Assembly: GCF_004121055.1 (NCBI RefSeq)
Contig: NZ_PYAL01000002.1
Span: forward strand, 248,001-312,000
Reading direction: 5' to 3'
Origin: Achromobacter aloeverae
GTDB lineage: Bacteria > Pseudomonadota > Gammaproteobacteria > Burkholderiales > Burkholderiaceae_B
Length of the DNA stretch: 64,000 nt
Positions within the stretch are counted from its first letter, which is position 1. Each line of letters opens with the position of its first letter. Position numbers and translations under genes: made by a program. This document shows positions 52,570 to 62,482 of the stretch, piece after piece. The notes under the pieces are model-generated. The model did no database searches. It was not told the origin of the DNA and saw only the letters and a list, made by a program, of their open reading frames with translations.

Positions 52570-53440
52570 CTTTCCGCCGGGAGGGGGTGTTGATGCCGTC
52601 GCCCGCCAGATGGCGACGCATTTGACGCAGGAGCTCGGGCAGAGCGTGATCGTGACTTACCGTCCCGGCGCTGCCGGCAACATAGGCGCCGCGGCGGTCG
52701 CAAGGGCCGCTCCAGACGGCTATACGGTCTATATGGCGGTGCGACCCGTGGCGCTTCACAAGACATTGTTCAAAGGTGTCGACTATGACTTCGCCACGGA
52801 TCTTGTTCCGGTCGGGATGGTGGTCGGAGTTCCATATGTCCTGGCCATGGGCAAGCACGTTGCCGCGGCCAGTTTGCAGGCTGGGTTCGTCCTGGCCCGT
52901 TCTCATCCGCACGTGTTTACCTGTGCCTCGCCGGGAATGGGTTCGACAAACCATCTCCTCTGCGAGGACCTGAAGGAAAAGGCGTCGGTACCTTGGGTGC
53001 ACGTCCCGTACAAAGGAGAGGCTTCCATGCTTGTCGACCTGATTGCTGGCCGAGCGGATTTCGCCGTTGTTTCCGTTCCGGCCGCGTTGCCATATATCGC
53101 TTCCGACAGCATTCGTCCCATGGCGGTATTCGCGAATGCTCGGGTTTCCGCCATTCCGTCGGTGCCACGTGTCGAAGAGCATGGCTATGGAAGCGTGCAG
53201 GCGCAGGGATGGTGCGCGCTCATGGCTCCAGCAGGCACACCGGCGCATGTGATAACACGCCTGAACCGTTCCATAAATGCTGCGCTTTCCAACGTTGAAG
53301 TTCGCAGGAAACTGGTCCGCCTTGGCTATGTGATGCCGGAGGGAGGCAATGCGCCCGAAGCGCTGGAGAAATTTCTTGCGGAAGATACGGAACGATGGAC
53401 AAGGATGCTGGAGCAGCGGCAGATAACGGGGCTTCAGTAG
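52445..53440 (+). CDS. Bug-family substrate-binding protein, island gene 2
   Basis: 331 residues, same length and same first 40 residues (bar two or three changes) as gene 1, but with the canonical FPPGGGVDAVARQMATHL loop and clearly diverged central domains. Landmarks: RPGAAGNIGAAAVARAAPDGYTVY, VHVPYKGEA, GRADFAVVSVPAALPY, ALMAPAGTP. The C-terminal 30 residues again match gene 1 closely. Tandem duplicate; ligand unknown. Confidence 0.9.
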   Translation: MGVCRNGLGLLVVAGNAFPFAALSSDEVIEVYPTRPITLVVGFPPGGGVDAVARQMATHLTQELGQSVIVTYRPGAAGNIGAAAVARAAPDGYTVYMAVRPVALHKTLFKGVDYDFATDLVPVGMVVGVPYVLAMGKHVAAASLQAGFVLARSHPHVFTCASPGMGSTNHLLCEDLKEKASVPWVHVPYKGEASMLVDLIAGRADFAVVSVPAALPYIASDSIRPMAVFANARVSAIPSVPRVEEHGYGSVQAQGWCALMAPAGTPAHVITRLNRSINAALSNVEVRRKLVRLGYVMPEGGNAPEALEKFLAEDTERWTRMLEQRQITGLQ

Positions 53441-53464
53441 TGTTCCAAGCGTGGGAGATAAAGG

Positions 53465-54454
53465 ATGGGTCTGGGCTGTAAAGGGCTGGGTATCTTGATG
53501 ACGGCTGGGAGTGCGTTTCCGTTGGCCGCGGCTTCGTCGGATAGGGCGATGGACGTTTATCCAAATCGTCCTGTAACCCTGGTTGTCGGCGCTCCAGCGG
53601 GCGCTGGCATCGACCGTATTGCCCGCCAGGTAGCCACGCATATGTCGAAGGACTTGGACGCGAAAGTCTTCGTTGAAAATCGGCCGGAAGAGAAAGGCAA
53701 TGCCGGGGTGGAGTACGTGAAGAGGTCCGCGGCCGATGGACATACGGTGTACTTGGCGCTGCGCGCTGACGTACGCCGTAAATCGGCGTCGGCCATGCTT
53801 GACGCCTCCAAGGATTTTGTCCCTGTCGCGCTGCTGGCCAGGGTGCCCTATGTGCTGGTATCGGGCAAGCATGTGTGCACAACGTCGTTGCAGGACACCT
53901 TCGTGCTTATGTTTCAACGGCGACGCATATATACCTGCGCCTCCGAAGGCGGCGAATCGGTCGTGCACCTGTTGTGCGAGGTCCTGAAGAAGCGAGGCGG
54001 CCTGATTTGGAAGCACGTCCCCTACATGCGGGAGGCCGATGCGCTGGCGGACGTCATCGGCGGTGGCGCGGACCTTGCCATCGTTTCGTTACCGGCGACA
54101 TTGCCATATATCAAATCGGACAGAGTACGTCCCTTGGCCGTGTTCGCGGAAACCCGGGTCGTCGCCATTCCGTCGGTGCCGGGCATCAACGAGCACGGAT
54201 ACGTTGACCCCCATGTGCCAGATTGGTGTGCCGTCATGGCGCCCGTTGGCACGCCATCGAACGTCGTCGATCGCTTGAATCACGCTGTCAATGCCGCGCT
54301 TTCCAATGCTGAAGTTGGAAAGCAACTCGCCAGCCTTGGCTATGCGATGCCACCGAAGACAAATACGCCGGAAGCATTAAGGGCATTTCTCGCGGCGGAT
54401 ACGGCACGGTGGGGGCGGGAGCTGGATGAGCATCGGCTCATGGCGCGTCAGTAG
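53465..54454 (+). CDS. Bug-family substrate-binding protein, island gene 3
   Basis: 329 residues. Same architecture but more diverged: GAPAGAGIDRIARQVATHMSKDL, VENRPEEKGNAGVEYVKRSAADG, KHVPYMREADALADVIGGGADLAIVSLPATLPYI, VMAPVGTPSNVVDRLNHAVNAAL. The usual RPGAGG is replaced by RPEEKG. It starts 24 bases after gene 2 stops, so genes 1-3 may form one transcript. Confidence 0.88.
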   Translation: MGLGCKGLGILMTAGSAFPLAAASSDRAMDVYPNRPVTLVVGAPAGAGIDRIARQVATHMSKDLDAKVFVENRPEEKGNAGVEYVKRSAADGHTVYLALRADVRRKSASAMLDASKDFVPVALLARVPYVLVSGKHVCTTSLQDTFVLMFQRRRIYTCASEGGESVVHLLCEVLKKRGGLIWKHVPYMREADALADVIGGGADLAIVSLPATLPYIKSDRVRPLAVFAETRVVAIPSVPGINEHGYVDPHVPDWCAVMAPVGTPSNVVDRLNHAVNAALSNAEVGKQLASLGYAMPPKTNTPEALRAFLAADTARWGRELDEHRLMARQ

Positions 54455-54523
54455 CGACTGATGGCCGATGTTGTCTTGCGCGATGGGGATGCCCGCTGCG
54501 GAATCAACACGAGGGGGTCGAAG

Positions 54524-55209
54524 ATGGGCTTGAGGAAAACAGGTCTGGGTTTGCTGTTTGTGGCCGGCCACGCTGTACCGCTTGTCGCGATGGCCACGGA
54601 GAGGGGGGATAGAAGTGTATCAAGCATGTCGCCGCGGCGACTTTGCAGGATGTCGGTGCGCTAGGACGTCAGCGACCTGGTGGCCCCATTTGTGCATCGG
54701 GAGATGTAGGTTCTACTCCCCATCTGATATATGAACTTTTCAAAGCGCGAGCCGGTCTGGAATGGCAGTATGTCCCATTCAAAGGTGATCTGCCGGCACT
54801 GATGGAGGTAATTGCGGGGAGAGCCGACTTTGCCATCGTGACGGCGCCAGCGGCATTGCCGCGATTGGCGTCGGATGGCTTACGTGTGTCGACGGTCTTT
54901 TCAGATGGTCGGGTGCCAGCCCTTCAATCCGTGCCGAGTGTCGTCGAGCTGGGATATATGGATGCCGGGACGCAAGGCTGGTTCGCCGTCGTCGCGCCGA
55001 AGGGAACGCCGTCGCACGCCATTGCCAGATTGAATCTATCGATCAACAAGGCGCTGGCTAACGATTCAGTACGCAAGCGGCTCATGCAACTCGGTTATAC
55101 GGTTCCACAATCGGCCAATACTTCGGAAGCGCTCGAAGTGTTCCTCGGGGAAGACACGGAAAGATGGACAGAGGTTCTGAAGTCCAGGCAAATCGTGGGC
55201 GTTCAGTAG
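54524..55209 (+). pseudogene. Decayed Bug-family gene, internal deletion
   Basis: A Bug start (MGLRKTGLGLLFVAGHAVPLVAM, with the island's GTCGAAG leader) runs only to a stop near 54664. Around 54618-54630 the sequence jumps from the EVY position of the mature N-terminus to KHVAAATLQ, which in the paralogues is about 100 codons further on, and the frame is lost. The rest (54643-55209) remains open: HLIYELF, YVPFKGDLPALMEVIAGRADFAIVTAPAALP, VVAPKGTPSHAIARLNLSINKAL. The N-terminal lobe is missing, so no working receptor is expected. Confidence 0.85.
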
Positions 55210-55250
55210 GGTGACCCCAGGTCCGCCGTGGGGCCTGGGGCGTAGGGTTC

Positions 55251-56261
55251 TCAATTGCGATTGACATCCAGGGTTTTCCCGGGCGCACTCCACCGTCGTC
55301 CGATGAAGTCATTCCAGCGCTTCGTTTCCTCCATCATCAACTGCGTCAGCAAACGGGCGTTATTGGGCGGAAAGGGCAGGGAATAGCCAAGGTTGAGCAG
55401 TTGCCCGCGCAGCCGCGGTCTCGCCAGCGCGCGATTCAATGCGCGGTTCAAGGCGTCGATCGCCCTGGGGGGTGTTCCCGTTGGGGCGACCAATCCGAGC
55501 CAGGCATCATCGTGGACCTTGCCGAATCCCAGTTCACGAAAAGTGGGAATTGCAGGCGCCAGGGGCGCACGCCCCTCGCCGGAAACCGCGATGGCGTGCA
55601 CGGCGCCTGCCCGTATGTAGGGAAGCGCGGCCGTCAGTCCCAGGAAATAGATGTCCAGATGTCCGCTGATGATGTGGGTGAGCGCCTGGTCGACGTAGTT
55701 ATAGGGCGCGTGCACCACCTCGCCTTGGGCCTCTTTCTTGAACTCCTCGCATAGAAAATGTCCCGTGGATCCCACGCCGGGAGAGGCGCAGCTGAGCGGA
55801 GGTTTTTTTCGGGCTCGTGCCACCATTTCCTCGATGGTGGTGATGGCCGTGTGCCTGCCGGCGATGACCACGAACGGCAATGTGGCCATCAGCCCTACCG
55901 CCTGGAGGTCCCGCGTCAGGTCATAGGTCGGGCGCGCTTGCATGGCGCCATAGGTTGCGTTGGGCCGGGTGGCAATGAAAAGCGTGTAGCCGTCCGGCGT
56001 GCTGCGCGCCACATAATCCGCCGCGACGTTACTGGTCCCGCCAAGGCGATTTTCCACGAGGATGTCGACGCCCAGTTCCTGCTCCATCTCGGCGGCGACG
56101 AGCCTGGTCAGGGTGTCGACCGCTGTTCCCTGGGTGAATCCCACAACGATGGTGATCGGCTTGGCGGGGTACGCGGTCTTGGTGTTGGCGGAGTGTGCGG
56201 CAACGGGCAGCATGCTGCCTACGATCAGGGCAGCCCAGGTTTTGCGCATGCGGAATAGCAT
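55251..56261 (-). CDS. Bug-family substrate-binding protein, island gene 5
   Basis: 336 residues on the minus strand; signal peptide TWAALIVGSMLPVAAHSA. Landmarks: YPAKPITIVVGFTQGTAVDTLTRLVAAEM, VENRLGGTSNVAADYVARSTPDGYTL, CASPGVGSTGHFLCEEF, APYNYVDQALTHIISGHLDIYFLGL, GLVAPTGTP. ATG 56261 or 56249; neither has a strong ribosome-binding site. Sister of the gene at 56353. Confidence 0.88.
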   Translation of the reverse strand: MLFRMRKTWAALIVGSMLPVAAHSANTKTAYPAKPITIVVGFTQGTAVDTLTRLVAAEMEQELGVDILVENRLGGTSNVAADYVARSTPDGYTLFIATRPNATYGAMQARPTYDLTRDLQAVGLMATLPFVVIAGRHTAITTIEEMVARARKKPPLSCASPGVGSTGHFLCEEFKKEAQGEVVHAPYNYVDQALTHIISGHLDIYFLGLTAALPYIRAGAVHAIAVSGEGRAPLAPAIPTFRELGFGKVHDDAWLGLVAPTGTPPRAIDALNRALNRALARPRLRGQLLNLGYSLPFPPNNARLLTQLMMEETKRWNDFIGRRWSAPGKTLDVNRN

Positions 56262-56352
56262 TCATGTATCCATAAAGATTTGGCGTATCCATGCCATCGA
56301 TGGCCGAGGCCGGTCGGGCCTCGGACGAGAGGGCGGCTGTTGAGAGGATGGC

Positions 56353-57348
56353 TTAGTGCCGCGCGGGTGCGATGCGGCGATCCGCGATGAGGTCGGTCCA
56401 GTGCGCGGTTTCTTCCGCGATCAACCGCTCCAGGGACGCGGCTGTGTTCGGAGGCGCGGGAAGGATGTAGCCGAGACTGGATAGCTGCTCGCGCAATTGT
56501 GGTTCCGTAAGCACGCGGTTCAAGGACGTATTCAGCCGCTGCATCACGTTGGCCGGCGTGCCTGCCGGGGCGACCAGGCCGTACCAGACATCGCCATGCA
56601 GCTTGTCGAATCCCTCTTCTTCCAACGTCGGGATTCCTGGTGCCGAGGGTGCGCGTTCACGCCCGGAGACGGCTACGCCATGTACGGCGCCTGCTCGTAT
56701 GTAGGGAAGCGCGGCCGACAGCGTGACGAACACCGTGTCGATGTGTCCGCCGAGCATGTGCGTAAATGCTTGATCGGAGTACGTATAAGGGACATGCAGC
56801 ATTTCAACGTTCGCCCGTTGTTGAAACTCTTCGCAAAGAAGATGACCTGTCGACCCCACACCGCCCGAAGCGCATTTCAAGGACAAGGGATGCGCCTTGG
56901 CACGCGCTACCATTTCCCCGGGACTCGTGATCATGGTGTCCCGTCCCGCCACGATGACACTAGGCGCCGTCGCCATGAGTCCTACTGGGAGCAGGTCCCG
57001 CCTGAGGTCATAGCGTGGATTTTCATGCAAGGCGCCATAGGTGATGTTGGGTCTTGCCGCAACGAAGAGGGTATAGCCGTCGGGCTGGCTGCGCGCCACG
57101 TGTTCAGCCCCGATATTGCCCGCGGCTCCAGGGCGGTTTTCCACGAGGACAGTGACGCCGAGTTCCTGCTCCAGCACTCTGGCAACATGCCGGGAAAGGA
57201 TGTCGACGCCGCCTCCCTGGGAGCCTCCGACCACGATGGTTATGCGTTTGGCGGGATAGGCTTGTTCCGCATTCGAGGAATGTGCACTCATGGGCAATAC
57301 GCCGCCGGCCATCAGTGCCGCCCAGATTTTTCGCTTGGTGAATTGCAT
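56353..57348 (-). CDS. Bug-family substrate-binding protein, island gene 6
   Basis: 331 residues, minus strand, first gene of a pair with the one at 55251. Signal peptide IWAALMAGGVLPMSAHSS, then YPAKRITIVVGGSQGGGVDILSRHVARVL, VENRPGAAGNIGAEHV, CASGGVGSTGHLLCEEF, VPYTYSDQAFTHMLGGHID, GLVAPAGTP. ATG 57348 has GGAG at good spacing. The pair shares the CAS.GVGSTGH.LCEEF and ALPYIRAGAVH segments and forms a separate subfamily from genes 1-4. Confidence 0.9.
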   Translation of the reverse strand: MQFTKRKIWAALMAGGVLPMSAHSSNAEQAYPAKRITIVVGGSQGGGVDILSRHVARVLEQELGVTVLVENRPGAAGNIGAEHVARSQPDGYTLFVAARPNITYGALHENPRYDLRRDLLPVGLMATAPSVIVAGRDTMITSPGEMVARAKAHPLSLKCASGGVGSTGHLLCEEFQQRANVEMLHVPYTYSDQAFTHMLGGHIDTVFVTLSAALPYIRAGAVHGVAVSGRERAPSAPGIPTLEEEGFDKLHGDVWYGLVAPAGTPANVMQRLNTSLNRVLTEPQLREQLSSLGYILPAPPNTAASLERLIAEETAHWTDLIADRRIAPARH

Positions 57349-59238
<1,890 letters not shown>

Positions 59239-59263
59239 TCTTCGGCGTAAGGCCTCGCGGCCA

Positions 59264-59305
59264 GCGCGCACCGGTGGAAGCCTGCTTCCCGCCGGTGCGC
59301 TTTTG
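59264..59305 (+). terminator. Hairpin/terminator between guaB and guaA
   Basis: GCGCACCGG (59266-59274) pairs with CCGGTGCGC (59292-59300), with an inner GGAAGC/GCTTCC stem, followed by TTTTGC. May attenuate rather than stop transcription into guaA. Confidence 0.75.
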
Positions 59306-59399
59306 CTTAATAGTGCCGTTGTCGCGGCACTCGTCGTATTCCGTTTTCAGCCATTGGCCGTCGTGTTGAGCGGCGGCATCTTTCCAGCCAGAGCCCACT

Positions 59400-60992
59400 A
59401 TGCACCAGCGCATCCTCATTCTCGATTACGGTTCACAGGTCACCCAGCTGATCGCGCGCCGCGTCCGCGAAGCCGGCGTGTACTGCGAGATCCACCCGGG
59501 TGACGTAACCGACGAGTTCGTGCGCGGCCAGGTCGCGCAGGGCCTGAAAGGCATCGTCCTGTCCGGCAGCCACGCGTCCGCCTACGATGAAGCGTCCATG
59601 CGGGTGCCGGGTTCGGTATTCGAGCTGGGCGTGCCGGTGCTGGGCATTTGCTACGGCATGCAAAGCATGGCGCAGCAATTGGGCGGCAAGGTCGAATGGT
59701 CCGATCATCGCGAGTTCGGGTATGCGGAAGTGCGCGCGCACGGGCATACCCGCCTGCTGGAAGGCATCGAGGATTTCACCACGCCGGAAGGCCATGGCAT
59801 GCTCAAGGTCTGGATGAGCCATGGCGACAAGGTCACGGCGCTGCCGCCGGGTTTCAAGCTGATGGCGTCGACGCCGTCCTGCCCGATCGCAGGCATGGCC
59901 GATGAATCGCGCGGTTTCTACGCGGTGCAATTCCACCCCGAAGTCACGCATACCGTCCAGGGCAAGGCCTTGCTGTCGCGCTTCGTCAACGAGATCTGCG
60001 GCTGCACCGGCGACTGGAACATGCCCGACTACGTCTCGGAAGCCGTTGCCCGCATACGCGAACAGGTCGGCGATGACGAGGTGATCCTGGGCCTGTCCGG
60101 CGGCGTCGATTCGTCCGTTGCCGCGGCGCTGATCCACAAGGCCATTGGCGACAGGCTGACCTGCGTTTTTGTCGATCATGGCTTGCTGCGCCTGGACGAG
60201 GGCAAGCAGGTCATGCAGACGTTTGCCGAGAACATGGGCGTCAAGATCATTCATATCGACGCCACTGAACAATTCATGGGCAAGCTGGCAGGTGTCAGCG
60301 ATCCCGAGGCAAAGCGCAAGATCATTGGCCGCGAGTTCGTCGAGGTCTTCCAGACCGAGGCGGGCAAGCTGAAGGCGGCGAAGTGGCTGGCGCAGGGTAC
60401 GATTTATCCCGACGTGATCGAATCGGCGGGCGCCAAGACGGGCAAGGCGGTGGCGATCAAGTCGCACCATAATGTCGGCGGCCTGCCGGAGACCTTGAAC
60501 CTGAAATTGCTGGAGCCCTTGCGCGAGTTGTTCAAGGACGAGGTCCGCGAACTGGGTGTGGCCTTGGGGCTACCGCCCGGGATGGTGTATCGCCATCCGT
60601 TCCCGGGGCCGGGACTGGGCGTTCGCATCCTGGGTGAAGTGAAGACCGAGTACGCGGACCTTTTGCGCCGCGCCGACGCGATTTTCATCGACGAGCTGCG
60701 CAGCACGCTGGACCCGATCAGCGGCAAGTCCTGGTACGACCTGACGTCGCAGGCTTTCGCGGTATTCCTGCCGGTGAAGTCGGTGGGGGTGATGGGGGAT
60801 GGGCGCACGTACGATTACGTCGTTGCCCTGCGCGCCGTGCAGACGTCTGACTTCATGACCGCCGATTGGGCGCCCTTGCCGTATCCCTTGCTGGCGAAGG
60901 TCAGCGGGCGGATTATCAATGAGGTGCGGGGGATTAACCGGGTGGTGTATGACGTGAGCAGCAAGCCGCCGGCGACGATTGAGTGGGAGTGA
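59400..60992 (+). CDS. guaA: GMP synthase (glutamine-hydrolysing)
   Basis: Converts XMP to GMP. 530 residues: class I glutaminase with Cys84 (GICYGMQ), His in FHPEVTHT, then the ATP-pyrophosphatase P-loop [13 protein letters not shown] and the dimerisation domain ending [11 protein letters not shown] 59400. Codon choice changes in the last 30 codons (more A/T-ending codons and runs of G), and the 3' end is a known insertion site for genomic islands; accessory DNA follows. Confidence 0.97.
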   Translation: MHQRILILDYGSQVTQLIARRVREAGVYCEIHPGDVTDEFVRGQVAQGLKGIVLSGSHASAYDEASMRVPGSVFELGVPVLGICYGMQSMAQQLGGKVEWSDHREFGYAEVRAHGHTRLLEGIEDFTTPEGHGMLKVWMSHGDKVTALPPGFKLMASTPSCPIAGMADESRGFYAVQFHPEVTHTVQGKALLSRFVNEICGCTGDWNMPDYVSEAVARIREQVGDDEVILGLSGGVDSSVAAALIHKAIGDRLTCVFVDHGLLRLDEGKQVMQTFAENMGVKIIHIDATEQFMGKLAGVSDPEAKRKIIGREFVEVFQTEAGKLKAAKWLAQGTIYPDVIESAGAKTGKAVAIKSHHNVGGLPETLNLKLLEPLRELFKDEVRELGVALGLPPGMVYRHPFPGPGLGVRILGEVKTEYADLLRRADAIFIDELRSTLDPISGKSWYDLTSQAFAVFLPVKSVGVMGDGRTYDYVVALRAVQTSDFMTADWAPLPYPLLAKVSGRIINEVRGINRVVYDVSSKPPATIEWE

Positions 60993-61151
60993 AATCGGGT
61001 CCTTCGGCCGAGCATTAGCAGGTCTCCTGGCCCCTGACGGTAAAAGCCGTCACGAACAGCGTCTTCAGTGTGTCCTTGTGAAGGGAGGGTGGCATGAATA
61101 AGTCTCCCTGGACGAGCCATCGATGCGAGTTACACGGTTTATTTTTCCAGG
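60993..61151. other. Post-guaA junction sequence
   Basis: About 160 bases after guaA with a TGACGG/CCGTCA hairpin (61035-61052) and no gene. Composition turns AT-richer toward the AbiEi operator. Candidate island junction. Confidence 0.5.
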
Positions 61152-61178
61152 AAAAAGTTCACTTTGAGTGATCTTTTT
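61152..61178 (+). promoter_or_regulatory. Palindromic operator 1 upstream of the AbiEi gene
   Basis: AAAAAGTTCACT-TTG-AGTGATCTTTTT: the arms match at 11 of 12 positions as an inverted repeat. It shares CACTnTGAGTGATC with operator 2. Confidence 0.75.
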
Positions 61179-61228
61179 TTGCCATAAGCCAAACCATTGG
61201 ACCTTGGCAGAGGTTTATAAAAGCTGTA

Positions 61229-61253
61229 TTTTGACCACTATGAGTGATCAAAA
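61229..61253 (+). promoter_or_regulatory. Palindromic operator 2 centred on the AbiEi start codon
   Basis: TTTTGACCACT-ATG-AGTGATCAAAA: arms match at 10 of 11 positions and the central ATG is the start codon itself. With operator 1, 76 bases upstream centre to centre, it fits the two-site autorepression known for AbiEi antitoxins. Confidence 0.8.
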
Positions 61254-62061
61254 TACGAGAAAATTGAACCTATTGCTGGCCGAACTCGGTGATACGCGCC
61301 TGATATCGAGTCGCTGGTTGCGGGAGCGCGGCTACTCCAACAGCCTCGTCGCGCGCTACGTGAGCAGCGGCTGGTTAGTGTCGCCCGTGCGCGGCGTCTA
61401 CATGCGCAAGGGCGGACACCTGCGGTGGGAGGGCGTGGTTCGCAGCCTGCAAGTTGGGGAGGGGATGCCGCTGCATGTCGGCGGCCGCTTCGCACTCAGC
61501 CTGCAGGGGCACGAGCATTACCTGCGCCTGGGTGATGCCGGGACGGTCACCCTCTATGGGCCGCGGCGGCCACCGGGCTGGGTGAGCAAGCTGCCGTTGC
61601 AGGAGCGCTTCGCATTCCAGGGCAAGGGGCCGTTCGATCTACCCGCCGTGCCGCTGACGACCGAGGTGTCCGAGTCCGTTCTGGCCGAGCAAGGATTGGC
61701 TTGGCATCGCGTTGGCTCGGATATCGATGCACTGGTGTTTTCGACGTCCGAGCGGGCCATGTTGGAGTTATGCGATGGTGTGTCGGATACGTCGCTGGTC
61801 TATGAGGCTGATGCGTTGATGCAGGCGATGACGACGCTGCGGCCGCAGCGTGTCGGCCTGCTGCTGCGCCACTGCCGCAGCATTAAGGCCAAGCGGCTGT
61901 TTCTGGCCCTGGCTGATCGCCATCGCCATGCATGGCTGTCGCATGTACCGTTGGATGGCGTTGATCTAGGCCGGGGCAAACGTGCGCTGGTGCCAGGCGG
62001 GCACCTGCATCCAACCTATCAGATCACCTTGCCGGGAGACCTCGATGAGCACTTGGCTTGA
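61240..62061 (+). CDS. AbiEi-family type IV antitoxin / transcriptional regulator
   Basis: 273 residues from ATG 61240 (MSDQNTRKLN). N-terminal winged helix (LISSRWLRERGYSNSLVARYVSSGWLVSPVRGVYMR, the AbiEi_3 pattern) followed by VGGRFALSLQGHEHYLRLG and an alpha/beta C-terminal domain (STSERAMLELCDGVSD, VGLLLRHCRSIKAKRLFLALADRHRHAWL). AbiEi proteins block a nucleotidyltransferase toxin (AbiEii) and repress their own promoter. The expected AbiEii gene is absent: only a short toxin-like start follows, overlapping the stop by 17 bases. An orphan antitoxin on an accessory segment. Confidence 0.85.
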   Translation: MSDQNTRKLNLLLAELGDTRLISSRWLRERGYSNSLVARYVSSGWLVSPVRGVYMRKGGHLRWEGVVRSLQVGEGMPLHVGGRFALSLQGHEHYLRLGDAGTVTLYGPRRPPGWVSKLPLQERFAFQGKGPFDLPAVPLTTEVSESVLAEQGLAWHRVGSDIDALVFSTSERAMLELCDGVSDTSLVYEADALMQAMTTLRPQRVGLLLRHCRSIKAKRLFLALADRHRHAWLSHVPLDGVDLGRGKRALVPGGHLHPTYQITLPGDLDEHLA

Positions 62062-62309
62062 TCATTGGGACCCGCGCTACACCGACCGGGTGCGGTGGCT
62101 GGTCGAGATTCTACCCGTGCTGGAAGAAACGCTGGCTAGGATCGCCGGTACACGATGAGACGACGAGGTGACGCCGGATCTGGTCGGACTGACCGACGTG
62201 GCCGACATCGTGGGCATATCGCGGCAAAACATGCGCAAACTGATGCTGGCCCCATCCGGGAAGCTTCCCGGCGCAGGTGCATGAGAGCATCGTGTCGATC
62301 TGGCACTTG
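62045..62309 (+). pseudogene. Composite remnant: AbiEii-like start fused to a helix-turn-helix protein fragment
   Basis: The frame opened by ATG 62045 reads MSTWLDHWDPRYTDRVRWLV EILPVLEE, which resembles the first residues of AbiEii-type toxins. It runs to TGA 62156-62158, and in the same frame continues with DEVTPDLVGLTDVADIVGIS RQNMRKLM, a helix-turn-helix DNA-binding pattern. A frame change near 62265 leads to FPAQVHESIVSIWHL, the usual next part of that protein. A perfect 16-bp palindrome (CCGGGAAGCTTCCCGG, 62256-62271) marks the disrupted site. At least one stop and one shift break it. Confidence 0.55.
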
Positions 62310-62436
62310 CAGACTTCCAGGTCGTCGCCAAACGCCATGAACGCGGCAGCATCATCTTGACTAGCCCCCTTCCATTCCCCAGCGGGTCAGCGCCTTCGCC
62401 GACGACCGGACACTGACGGCAGCCATGCTGGACCGC
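62297..62436 (+). pseudogene. IstB (IS21 ATPase) C-terminal remnant
   Basis: ADFQVVAKRHERGSIILTSPLPF in one frame (from 62297) and VSAFADDRTLTAAMLDR in another (from 62386) together match the order of an IstB-like ATPase C-terminus (ERxSxxxTSNLPF...FADDxxLTAAMLDR). One frameshift and missing flanks show that it is dead. No IS21 ends or istA were found here. Confidence 0.65.
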
Positions 62437-62482
62437 CAGGGGGCTGCTGCTCGCCGCAGCGACTTCAGAACCGGCTTCATTC

